Source: Oryzias latipes (taxonomy: Eukaryota > Chordata > Actinopteri > Beloniformes > Adrianichthyidae). From it: 64,000 nucleotides of DNA. The notes beneath the pieces were generated by a model, which was not told the DNA's origin, made no database searches, and saw only the letters and a list, made by a program, of their open reading frames with translations. The position numbers were made by a program, and so were the translations under genes. The stretch covers positions 30,057,397 to 30,121,396 of the forward strand of contig NC_019875.2 in NCBI RefSeq assembly GCF_002234675.1, given 5' to 3'. Positions 48,605 to 58,275 of this stretch are shown one piece after another (position 1 is the stretch's first letter; each line of letters begins with the position of its first letter).

Positions 48605-49420
48605 CATTTACAGCGCAAAGATAACATCTAAAAGTATAATACAAAAATCAATGAGTAGAATAGGTGCAAAGTGTACAACAGAGAAAGTGTGCAAATAATC
48701 AAAATATGAAAAGTGCCAATATAAAATGTCTGTCATTGTGTGCAGAGGGACATGTACAGATATAATCATGTCAGATGTGCAAAAACAGCAGGGAGTTAGG
48801 GAAGTGTTGACACTAGATAAATACTTAAATAAGCAGAAATACATATGCAGATGTAAGCACATACATTGGAGTGTGCTGTGGCGGATTTTATCTGTTGGAG
48901 TTGTGCACGGTTATTACCTTGGGATAGGAAACTGTTTTTGAGTCAGTTTACTTCTGATGCCACTGTAGCGCCTCCCAGAGGGCAGCAGGTCAAACAAGTC
49001 TGAGCCGAACATTTGTTTTGTTTTACAATAATGAAATGGTTGGAATGCAGCAATATTTTATATTTTTCATACTTTGTATTTTTATCTTTTGCTCTTCTCT
49101 TTCTCAAATTTTGTTCCTCATCTTATTTATGAACCTTGTTAGCTTTGTTGTCTTTTCTGTAATCACCCTGACTTGAGAGCTGCAGAAGAAACGTTCCTAC
49201 GTTCTTGGTAACAGCCCCCCTAAACCTTAAGAAGCTCCTCTCTGTAGGGAACCTCGTCACCTCTGGGGATGAGTCCGGCCACTCAGGTGTCGTCTGCAAA
49301 CTTCATGATGCTGTTTTTGTTGTGGGCCGCAGTGCAGTCGTAAATGTAGAGGCAGTACAGGAAGGGACTTAGCACAATTAGTTTGATAAACTTTAAAAAA
49401 GAAAACAATTCATGTAAAAA
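48605..49420 (-). mobile_element. Rex1/CR1-like LINE fragment
   Basis: On minus, a short reverse transcriptase remnant reads LSPFLYCLYIYD then NSIMKFADDT (FADDT box at 49300-49286). The downstream sequence to 48605 looks like decayed LINE 3' sequence, including a GCCTCCCAGAGGGCAGCAGG stretch shared by many fish LINE copies. It sits between apoD-like copies 2 and 3, which rules out simple recent tandem duplication without later insertion. Confidence 0.6.
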
Positions 49421-50869
49421 TGTAAAAAAAACATCTGAACCTGTACCAGCAGAGTCTCTGTTGAGCTGGACGGCTGAATCAAACAGAAGCACAGCTGGGA
49501 GCCATTCTAATTACAGAGGGTGCGTTGGTATCGCTGACAGGCGCAGTTGGCTTGGGTGGTGACGCTTGACTCCCTTCAACACAACGTTTGAACATCATCG
49601 AAGTAAAGTGTGTGATGATGGACAATTGACTTCTTTTTAAACAAATGCATCAAATTTCACATAAATCAGACCCAGACTCATTAAATAAGAAGAGAAAACA
49701 CTTTTGGAGAACAAAAACAACTGAACAGGTTCACAGGAAACCATGTAACGCCCATCAGAAAACTCTCAGAAAGGAAACCAAACTGATGGAGTTAAAGGAC
49801 CGGTTCTGAGACACTTTACCGGAACAATAGCAGGCATCAGGACTGAATGATTGAAATTATCACTGTAACCTCCTTATCTGTGGCACAGATGAAGAAAAAC
49901 TCTCACTGTGTCCACAAACACTTTTCTGAATCTGGGTTCTGATTTGTGGATGAATCAGAGGAGATTAAAAAAAAAACTAAAAAGTGAAACAGAAACTTTT
50001 TTAGCTTTTCTTCTGTCAGAGCTACTAACTTCCTAGTACTTTTTCAAAAAATGTTTTTCAGAACATTAAACTATCCGATTGAGTCATTTGATCCTGCAGA
50101 CATCTCATTTTAATTCATATCTCTAAAAAACAAGTTGTTTTTTTTACCTTACATAATATTTTTAAGCAGAAGTTGTTCATTTGTGGACGGTGAGTAGTAC
50201 CGTTTTAAACCGTTTTGCTTGATTTGGAGAAAATTGGAAAGTTTTGTTTTTTAATTACTCGACTGATTTACAAATAATTGTGAAGAAAAGTTCATCTTAT
50301 AATGAACAATTCTAGTCTTTATGCTAATTATGGTCCAGAAAAAGAGGAAAGTGCTTGAAGATATACCGTTTTGGGGGAAGAAAGCAAAGAAAAATACCTC
50401 CTTTAACTAGTTAAAGAACCTTTTTGAGTTATTCATGCTTATGTTAAGACATGATATTTATAACTTCCAATGCCATATGTCTAAATATGAGTGCTAATAG
50501 CTCATTTCTAGATTTGATTCATTCTCAAAATGGGCAGGATATTACGCCTTATTTTAGGACTTTTTCTTCTCGTCCTATTGGGATTTTTTTCATTCAGATC
50601 AAATTTAGTATGTTTTGGTTTCTTTTAAGAAGAGCATTTTTGCCCTGCATCTATATTGCTTCCATTATTCATTTCTATTTCTCTTTTCTTTTTCATCTCA
50701 CTGAGTGGAAGAACAAATCAAGGTTTTTTACATTTCTTCTATGAGTTGACATCATGTGAAGCATCACGCTCTGCGTTTGTGGAGGTGAACGTCGGTGACC
50801 TTTCACCCTCCGTCAACAGAAACCCTCAGAAAGACCATCAGACTCAAATGCTGCGTTCAAGGACTGAAG
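49421..50869. other. Intergenic stretch, apoD-like copies 2 to 3
   Basis: Mostly AT-rich. No lipocalin exon, RNA gene or clear repeat beyond the preceding LINE fragment. Confidence 0.55.
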
Positions 50870-50875
50870 TTTATT
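50870..50875 (-). terminator. Poly(A) signal of apoD-like copy 3
   Basis: AATAAA on minus, about 40 bases past the TAG stop. The spacing is as in copy 2. Confidence 0.7.
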
Positions 50876-50915
50876 TGGTGCTCATGAGAAACATTCCCAG
50901 ACTCCACCTGGCGCT

Positions 50916-51753
50916 CTAATTGCCCATGGGTGTGCAGTACTTCAGGTCCTGGTTGGTGGCGAGAAGCTTGTCCACAGTGACTCCAATGGAGGTCAGGATG
51001 TTCTGCAGCTTCTCCAGGGTCTCCTGAGGCAGGGTGGGGGTCCTGCTGAGGATCCAGACGAAGTCCGTGTGGATCAGCTCCAGGTCGGTGCAGCTGTAGA
51101 CCAGCGCAAAGTTGTTGTAGTCTGTAGACAAGACCCAGTAGGGGGACGGGGGGCTGTCTGCAGGAATGAGAAGACGGTGGAGATTTGCATTTTGAGCCCT
51201 TAAAGAACCATCACAGATCAGGAATTTGGGATGAAAACAACTGAAGAAACGGGCTGCTTACTCTCAAAGAAGGTGACCATCAGTTTGGCGGGCTCGGTGG
51301 GGCTGGGTTTGGCCGTGCCGTTGAGGGCGTAGATGGTGCCGTTGTTTCTGAAAGAGAGGAAACACTTTAGATTGGAAACATTCTGACTCTTTCATCCTAT
51401 GAGACTTTTTTCTGACGTGACGCTCACAGCAGCTCCCTGTTGAGGACCCCCACCACCCCGGGGCTCTGCAGGCTGTACTGAGCCGTGCTGCACTGGCCCT
51501 TCTGGAAGGAGTTTGGCAGTTTCTGGATCTCGTACCATTTGCCAAGGTACTGCAAGGAAAAGCAGAAACAAGTGAGACGACTCCTTCATCCCGCTTTGGT
51601 TCCCACGGAGCACAGATGGGAGCGTACCGCCGCAGCATCAAACTTCTCCTGAACGGCGGCGTCCGGGCATCTGCCTGGCATGATGACCTGAGCGCTGGCG
51701 GACAGTGCGCACAGCAGGGTGAGGCCCAACATCTGGATGGAGTTCATTCTCAT
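50916..51753 (-). CDS. apod: Apolipoprotein D-like lipocalin, cluster copy 3
   Basis: Coding exons on minus are 51753-51628, 51549-51428, 51347-51262 and 51157-50916 (TAG at 50918-50916). Phases are 0, 2, 1 and the product is 191 residues. The signal peptide is about 1-21 (core MLGLTLLCALSASA); a second in-frame Met at residue 3 could also start it. The lipocalin motif LGKW is at 44-47 in YLGKWYEIQKLP. The second conserved block is PYWVLSTDY at 117-125 with ALVYSC after it. Cysteines 29, 62, 134 and 186 keep the family pattern. Sequons are present at 85 (NGT) and 92 (NGT). The role inferred from the family is secreted binding of lipidic or other hydrophobic ligands. Exon 2 is 122 bases in all three cluster members. 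Confidence 0.94.
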
Positions 51754-51890
51754 TTTTGTTCTTTGGGGAAAAAATGAAACAAATCAACTTCATACTCCGG
51801 AAACGTCTCCAGAGAAAAGCGGGAATCTGATGCTCACCTGTGTTCCCGGGTTGCAGTGGAGTTCTGCGTTCGGCGCCTCCTTTAAAAGGA
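51754..51890 (-). promoter_or_regulatory. Leader exon, leader intron and TATA box of apoD-like copy 3
   Basis: On minus a TTTTAAAG box lies at 51888-51881. A short leader exon follows and ends in ACACAG|GTGAGC at 51838. An acceptor CCCCAAAG|AACAAAAATG opens at 51760, seven bases before the ATG. This gives a compact 77 bp leader intron. Confidence 0.6.
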
Positions 51891-52435
51891 CGATCCGAGG
51901 CAGCATCTTTGTTTTATGTAAGGGGGGGGGGCATTTGGCAGCTGTTCACGTTCACATATAGAAGAAAATTATTGACAGGTCATACAGACCTTGGGTGCTG
52001 AGCAAATGTTTTCAGGTGTAACATTATCTTAAACGTGATATAGAATAACGAGCCAGAAATAGCCGGGTGTTATGAAAGGACGATGTTTGTGTAACCAAAA
52101 GGGCCTGTAGGGGGGCGGGGGGACTTCAGTGGGGGCACAATAGGTGAGTGTTTCCTGAACACAGCTCAGATCATGTGACCTCCAGCACAGCACAATGGAA
52201 CGACAGAGAAAGGAGAGTTGAGGAGAAGATGCAAGCCCATCGTTTCCACAGAGATGACAGGAAGTCAGGGACTCCAGCAGAATCACATTTGGTGATGTCA
52301 CTTCCTGCCGTGGGACATTTTGGTTAAGCGTTCATCGCACAGACTGACCTTCAACCCTACGGGAAAACGCGCCACAAACTGTCAGGAACCGGCAGCATAG
52401 GACCCAAAATGCAGCAGACTGGGCTTGGTGTCTGA
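51891..52435. other. Upstream flank of apoD-like copy 3
   Basis: Nothing coding. A GTCAGGAACCGGCAGC piece at 52380 resembles an LTR end. Confidence 0.45.
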
Positions 52436-52562
52436 AACTTAAAGACTCGCTCCGATGGAAATAGTGTTTTTTTGTGTTTCTAACATGTTCTTGTGGGATT
52501 TTTCGGATGATGGAGAACATTTACAAAGAAAATTGAGCTAAAAACAGCATTACTGACTATTT
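52436..52562 (+). repeat. Dispersed repeat family, 5' fragment
   Basis: AAAGACTCGCTCCGATGG and the TGTTTTTTTGTGTTTCTAACATG segment match the start of copy B at 12.83 kb. Only the first 120 bases or so are present. Confidence 0.45.
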
Positions 52563-52879
52563 TTTACTCAGATTGTTGTGAATCTGGAGCAGATGAAAAA
52601 ATGCAGTTTGAAAAAGGTCGTATTTGCAACATGGAAAATACGCTGGGGTTACATAAAATTGCATGTCGATAAACTGGAGATAAAAACAACTACCAGGGTA
52701 AAATTTCAAATAATTTAGTTGAAACTTATTACTGAAAACTAACTTAACTTTAATAACATCTTTTATAAAAACTGCTGCAGCTTCCAGCTTTTTTTGCCAC
52801 AATTATCACCAAAATGAACGTTAGATCATGGAGGGACTGTAGATCAATACTGACTATGATTTTCTCCTTTTTTAATTTT

Positions 52880-53335
52880 TGGATGCTGGTGTGCCGCAGG
52901 ATTTTTGTCAAGGAGAAAGTGTGCCGTGGCTCAAAAAAGGTTGAAAAACCCTGTCCTAGAAAACGGCACGTTTCTGGATTTGGACTAATAACGCTGCACT
53001 GTTGGGCGCACCGTCAAGGAACGGACCACTTAACTCATGTCATATATATAACTATAAGGCGCATTAAGCGAGACAAAAGAGTCAAGGATGAGTACGTCAG
53101 TCCAACACCGCTACACATCAGCCGCGTTAGCGTGTTTACTATGATGATCAGCCTTGTTTGCAACTCGTCTAAAAAACTGACATTTTAACAGAGCGCCGTG
53201 TAATTCTCAAAATTCACTTTGACACTGGAAAGTGCAATCAAAATGATGAACATGCATATACGGCACTCCAGATTATAAGGAGGAATTTCTTTTTTTGGCC
53301 TTTAGGCGCGCCTTATTGTGCAGAAAATACAGTAA
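52880..53335. mobile_element. DNA transposon remnants (two common fish motifs)
   Basis: GTGTGCCGTGGCTCAAAAAAGGTTGAAAAACCCTG at 52918-52952 is the end of a widespread hAT-type fish repeat. The stretch from ACTATAAGGCGCATTAAGC (53051) to GGCGCGCCTTATTGTGCAGAAAATACAGTA (53304-53333) matches another short dispersed DNA element. Both are recognised from memory of motifs only. Confidence 0.5.
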
Positions 53336-54473
53336 TCATAATTAAAAGAGCGGCGCGAACACTTTTGGGATCGCTCTAAGGATGATGGCAGTGGGACTTT
53401 AAACATTTAGCCAACAAAAGGATGACAAAGCAGATGGTCTGACAGTGAACACCTGAAAACCAAAGACTCAAATACGCTGGAGGTCATTTACACAAATCAA
53501 GACAGCTGTGGATGATTGACAGCCTCGACCTGGTGTGATTGACAGGGAGAACGGACCAAAATCCAAAGAAACGTCACAAAAGTCCAAGTGCACAATCCTC
53601 ACACAAACAGGGCTTTGGTTTGCAGCTTCGTCCAGCGTCTTTCTGAGGATTTCTGCCTCAAAAAGCCGCCGTGATCATGAACACGGTTTGTATGGCGAGG
53701 TCAGAAGATCATCTTCAGAAGATGTTGCTTCAGGGATCCCAGAGAAGGAAGGATGTCACCATCATCGAGGCCCAAACAAAAGCCTTTATGCTTTCAGCTC
53801 AGAGGGATTACAGCCTTTGGCCCAGCCGTCCTCTGACAGCAAGAAGGCAGGAAACGCCGCTGATCCGGACACCAGATTGCAGCTGTAATTAGAAGATGGA
53901 TGCTGTCCGTCTCTCCGCTGACCCAGTGAATTTATAGCCAGGCCGGTTTGTTGAGGTTAAACCTGTTCTGATCCCTTCGCCTCACTGTGACTCCATAATG
54001 CTGGTTGCAAACAACTTGGACAGAAATCCCTTATAAAAAGCTTACACCCAGGAGATTCCTAAATTAGCGGTTTAGATGTCCCAAATCCCGTTTTTCTTAA
54101 TTCCCCAGAGTTTCCTCCTCCTCCTCCTTTTTTAAATATAAACTTCCTGTAACAAAGGAGATCTTTTTTGATGACGTCTGTATAGATTCATGAAGAAAAT
54201 GCCGCATTTTCTGATAAAAACAGAAAACTGTCATAATTTACACGTTGCAGTCTTGTTTTTTTTTTTTACATTTATAAATGGAGACTTCAAATCCTGCAGT
54301 GGCTTAAGCTTCCTGTCAGGTGCAGCAGATCCTCTCAGCTGAAGGTCCAAACCGGGTTTTTGATAAAGAAGAAAAAAACCAAATGTGTCCACTCGCTGTT
54401 CAGGTGCTGAACGACTCCTGAGTTTCCAAATGTTGGTTAAGTCATTGGAAGAAACCATTAGAGTTTAAGGGCT
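53336..54473. other. Intergenic stretch between the cluster and samd7
   Basis: 53600-53960 is GC-balanced and repeat-free, with GGATTACAGC at 53806 and GCTGTAATTAGAAG at 53881. It is a candidate regulatory block. No coding domain is recognisable in its open frames. Confidence 0.4.
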
Positions 54474-54477
54474 GATG

Positions 54478-54552
<75 letters not shown>
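54474..54552 (+). repeat. (GAT)n microsatellite
   Basis: About 26 uninterrupted units of GAT. It is a clean trinucleotide array between the apoD-like cluster and samd7. Confidence 0.97.
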
Positions 54553-55085
54553 CAGGTTTACTTAAATTTGTTTTAATGTAGATTCTGTAGAAATGTTTGG
54601 TTTTGCATCATAATGTGCTTTTGCTGAAGGGGAACCCCTCTAAATTACAAATGGTTTGTCCCAACAGTATAAATAGCAGCTGGTTAGCGCTCAGGGACGT
54701 TGAGGGACGGCTGTGCTGGACTGACCCCAAACAAAGGTCTGTCTGTGGAGCAGAAACCTCTGAGACGTGTGAAGATAGAAGGACGGAGGTTCAAACCCTC
54801 GTGATGCTCATCCTGGTCCTAGAGAAGAGCACGACACGATGAAACCCATGAAGAAATCAAAGTGGAAGAACTGAAACAGTTGTTTCTGAGCAGGAAACTG
54901 CAGAATCTCTTGAGAGAGAGACATTTCTTTCGTTAAAACCGAAAAGGTGTCGTGTGAAGCCGAGGCTTATTTCCCTGACCCTGATCACAAACATCACCTC
55001 TACTTACGAATTGATAGAACCTGGATTAAAAAAGAAGAAAAAACAAAAACCCTTTTCAAAATGACTTTACTACCACATGAGTCTC
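54553..55085. other. Non-coding stretch
   Basis: No exon, RNA gene or classified repeat seen after the GAT array. Confidence 0.5.
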
Positions 55086-55910
55086 TCAGTCCAGAAGGTA
55101 TTTCTGATATATCTTAAATATATACATTTTTTTAAACTGATATATAAAGTTTGCATTCTTCAGATCATCACATAATAAGTTCCACATGTTGACAACCTGA
55201 ACAAAAATACCATTTTTCATTGCATTAGTTCTGACCATTTTGTTTTTGTACATAACTTTACCCTGAAAATCATCTTTATTAACTTTAATTTCAAACAAAT
55301 TCAGTATTTTGGCGGGTACACATTATTTATTAACTTTAAACATAAAAAGTCCAGTTACTTTACAGGTTTCTACCACTTTGAAGAACAACAAGCATTTTCC
55401 ACTTGTAACCTGAACGCCGTCGGTGCCGTATGTACTAGAGGCCAAGATATGGTTTATTAAAATGTCCTGTTTATACTTTTTATCATACTTGGACCTTGTA
55501 CTTTGTTCAGCAGTCAATCAATACATTTAACTATATATTTAACTACTTATGTATGTGATAATAAAAAGTTGAATTAGTAAACAAATATTTTACAGTAAAA
55601 GTCACTTTTTCTCCTTTTTCCTTTGTTTTTGTTTTTTATTCTGCTATTAAATATGGATCAGCTAAGCTATAAGTCTGTTGCAGTACAGAAGGGAAATGCA
55701 GACTAACATCCTCAGACATGAGATATAGACCATTTTAGACAGGAATTAGACAAAATCCCTCACTGGGTCTTTTTATTTAAAAACTGTAATCTAATTATCT
55801 TAAGTTTGATACGTCACTGGATGAATGGATAACTGATGACTGTAATGTTTTTGTGTATTATTCTCATTTGATTGCTTGAAATAAACCAAATCAAATCAAA
55901 AATTGGCCTT
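55086..55910. mobile_element. Possible LINE remnant
   Basis: Minus-strand frames give VNMWNLLCDDLKNANFIYQFKKMY near 55086-55300, which looks like the C-terminal end of a LINE ORF2. A plus-strand AAATAAACCAAATCAAATCAAA tail lies at about 55878-55900. The two signals disagree in orientation, so more than one element may be present. This is a weak call. Confidence 0.3.
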
Positions 55911-56019
55911 AGATTTTCTCCTCAGACGACAGCTATTTACTGTTGTGAAAACGATGGAAACGCTGAAATAATTGATCCACAAAAGCTTCTGTTTGCTTTT
56001 ATAGCTTCCACTTTGTCCT

Positions 56020-56645
56020 TCAGATGAGTCTTTTTGGTTTTGAGATTGTTTTGGTTTCGATGAAACGGAAACAGATTTGGTGTCTCATATACAAAATCCT
56101 TCATGGCTCTTCATCCCCTCCTCTTCACCAGTTTGTTAACATCCGGACAGCAGATCACAGCAGAACTGGGACTGCAGTCAGAGGAGACTGGATCATTCCC
56201 TTCAGAAAAAGCCTTTTTGGTCAGACTGCTTTTTCTGTTAGAGCTGCTACTGAGTGGAACTTCACACCCGTTAGTATCAGAAATCAAAACACATCATTTA
56301 TTCAAGACACAATTAAAGAAATGCCTCATTGACAATCAGAACTGTCAACACTGAGTAAATTACTGTAATGTCTTTTATGTGCACATTTGTTCTTACATTT
56401 GTCTGATCTTGGATTGTTTTATCACTAATTTGTTTTTAAGTTAACTGCTAATTTTATTGAATGCATTGTTTAATAAATGTATGTAATATTATGTAAATAT
56501 GTAATTTTATTTTTAGGGTGATTTTAACATCTACCCAGGGACTGCAGATGAAAAATAGCCCTTTGGCTAACTCTGGCATATTGACAGAATGTTTATTAAT
56601 ATGCGCTGTCCCCTATATTCAAATAATTAAATAAAAAATAAAAAA
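56020..56645 (+). mobile_element. LINE 3' fragment (C-terminal coding end plus 3' UTR)
   Basis: An open stretch reads LIYKILHGSSSPPLHQFVN, then VPFRKS-type and WN sequences, resembling the C-terminal end of many fish LINE ORF2 proteins. It is followed by GGGACTGCAGATGAAAAATAGCC, AATTAAATAAAAAATAAA and similar 3' UTR sequence common to those elements. Upstream parts are absent. Confidence 0.55.
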
Positions 56646-56800
56646 TGATCAAATACACAAAATGGTTTTGAAAACACGTAAATTTTCACCCTGACATTGT
56701 CAATAGTTAGAAATTTTTATTGTCAGTAAAGAATTGTTTTATTCACAGACAATAGAAACTGATGTAATGAAGAAGTTTAAACAATTAAACTTTACTTTGG

Positions 56801-57015
56801 TCCGTTAAAGCTTTTTAATCATTTTGAATTCTAACTTCAATCAAATCTGTTAAGGTGTTTTGTGATGCTCTTCTACTGATGCTGATTTTGAGGTATAATG
56901 GTAAAATGGGCTGACCATTATACCTCAAAATCAGCATCAGTAGAAGAGCATCACAAAACACCTTAACAGATTTGATTGAAGTTAGAATTCAAAATGATTA
57001 AAAAGCTTTAACGGA
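56801..57015. repeat. Perfect 102 bp inverted repeat with 11 bp spacer
   Basis: The arms 56801-56902 and 56914-57015 are exact reverse complements as read. The spacer is AAAATGGGCTG. The right arm ends two bases before the SINE target duplication at 57017. Such perfection implies very recent origin. Confidence 0.97.
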
Positions 57016-57031
57016 CGGTAAAATGGGCTGA

Positions 57032-57256
57032 GTTGGGAACCAGTTTAGCTCGTGCTGGTTTGCAGCGCCTTCCGTCCGTGAAACCCGGGTTCGACTCCAG
57101 GCTCCTCCCTGTTCCCTTCTCTACCTCTGCCGGTTCCAAGCCCGGTTTGAGAAGGTTGCGTCAGGAAGTGCATCCGGCGTACAACATTGCCAAAATTTAA
57201 CATGCGACTCGTTCGCTGTGGCGACCCCTGATGGGAGAAGCCGAAAGTGGAAGAAT
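57032..57256 (+). mobile_element. tRNA-derived SINE with 15 bp target duplication
   Basis: The copy contains GGGTTCGACTCC (B box like), GTCAGGAAGTGCATCCGGCGT and TGTGGCGACCCCTGATGGGAGAAGCCGAAAG, a body common in fish genomes. It is a different family from the (GGAT)n-tailed SINE. The 15-mer GGTAAAATGGGCTGA flanks it on both sides (57017-57031 and 57257-57271). A third copy sits at the centre of the adjacent inverted repeat. Confidence 0.8.
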
Positions 57257-57271
57257 GGTAAAATGGGCTGA

Positions 57272-58055
57272 ATTTGTGCAAAAAGAGACAGAAAAATGAC
57301 GTTAAAATCAGATTATTTTTGTTCAGCTGCTGGGATGCAATAACTCAGATTGGAGCTCTTACATGGATCTACAGACGATCATGTCAACTGACCTTCATGT
57401 TCTTCATAGACTCTGCTTTCCTGCAGAAGCTGAAGGATTAAGATCCCCCCCCCCCCCCCCCATCCAAATGATGTGTTGTTTAACCAAATCTCTCACCAAC
57501 TGTGCACACCTCGCCGCCCACCAGGCTTTGCAGGAACCTTCAGAGAAGTGCAGACCCATGCTGTAAGCTTTGCTGAGCACAAACTGTCAGATTAAGAGGT
57601 CTGAGAGGATGATCCAGCCAACATTCAGGCGGATTTCTGGCAAATTACCACCAAGCATGTTTGGGTCAGCCCCCTCAGCACCCCGCCGAGCACAATACCT
57701 CCAACACCCAAACGAGACACCAAAAAGGACAGATCTGCTCAAATCTGCCACCAGCAGCTTGCAGACCTCTGCACGGCGCCGCAGAGCCAGGGAAGGAGGG
57801 GTTGACCATTTCGCAACTGGAAAAGGAAGCCGAGCATTTAGGTGTCTTAACCATGGACTAAAGTGCTAACAAGGGATTAGTGAGGTAAACGTTGAAAGAG
57901 GTTTAGCTCTCCACGCTTAGGACCAGTGCTGCTTCAGTAATTACACATCAGTTGCAAGGTGCAGCGAGTGGTTGGAGGGGAGATCACTGTGATGTCAGGG
58001 CAGGGAGGGCTTACCGCAGGAGATAAGGCCGGCTAATGAAGATGAAAAGAATCGG
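57272..58055. other. samd7 upstream region
   Basis: Contains a C run at 57446-57460 and a GGATTA at 57874-57879. No coding exon recognised. It is probably the proximal upstream region of samd7. Confidence 0.45.
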
Positions 58056-58275
58056 TATTTAAAAGGTCTTTTTTAGTTAAGGTACTTGGCTGGCAGCAGA
58101 CAGAAAACAAGCCCGTTAGCAGGTTGGCAGGATGCTGAGCGCCTGGACGTGAAGAGAGTCAGCAGAGGAACAGGTCAGACCCAGAGGAGCTGTCGGGTTT
58201 CACCCCATTTCATCTTCTTCTGCCGTTTTAACTTGACTTTGGAAGAAATCTGCAGAGGTTCTGCTCACAGTAAAG
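58056..58275 (+). promoter_or_regulatory. Probable samd7 core promoter and non-coding first exon
   Basis: A TATTTAAAAG box at 58056-58065 precedes a region that ends in a strong donor, CAGTAAAG|GTAAGT, at 58275/58276. The matching acceptor (CTCCTGCAG) opens the ATG exon at 61058. The first exon would run from about 58090 to 58275. A GGATTA motif, the CRX/OTX core, lies upstream at 57874-57879. This assignment is inferred from signals and has no transcript support. Confidence 0.55.
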
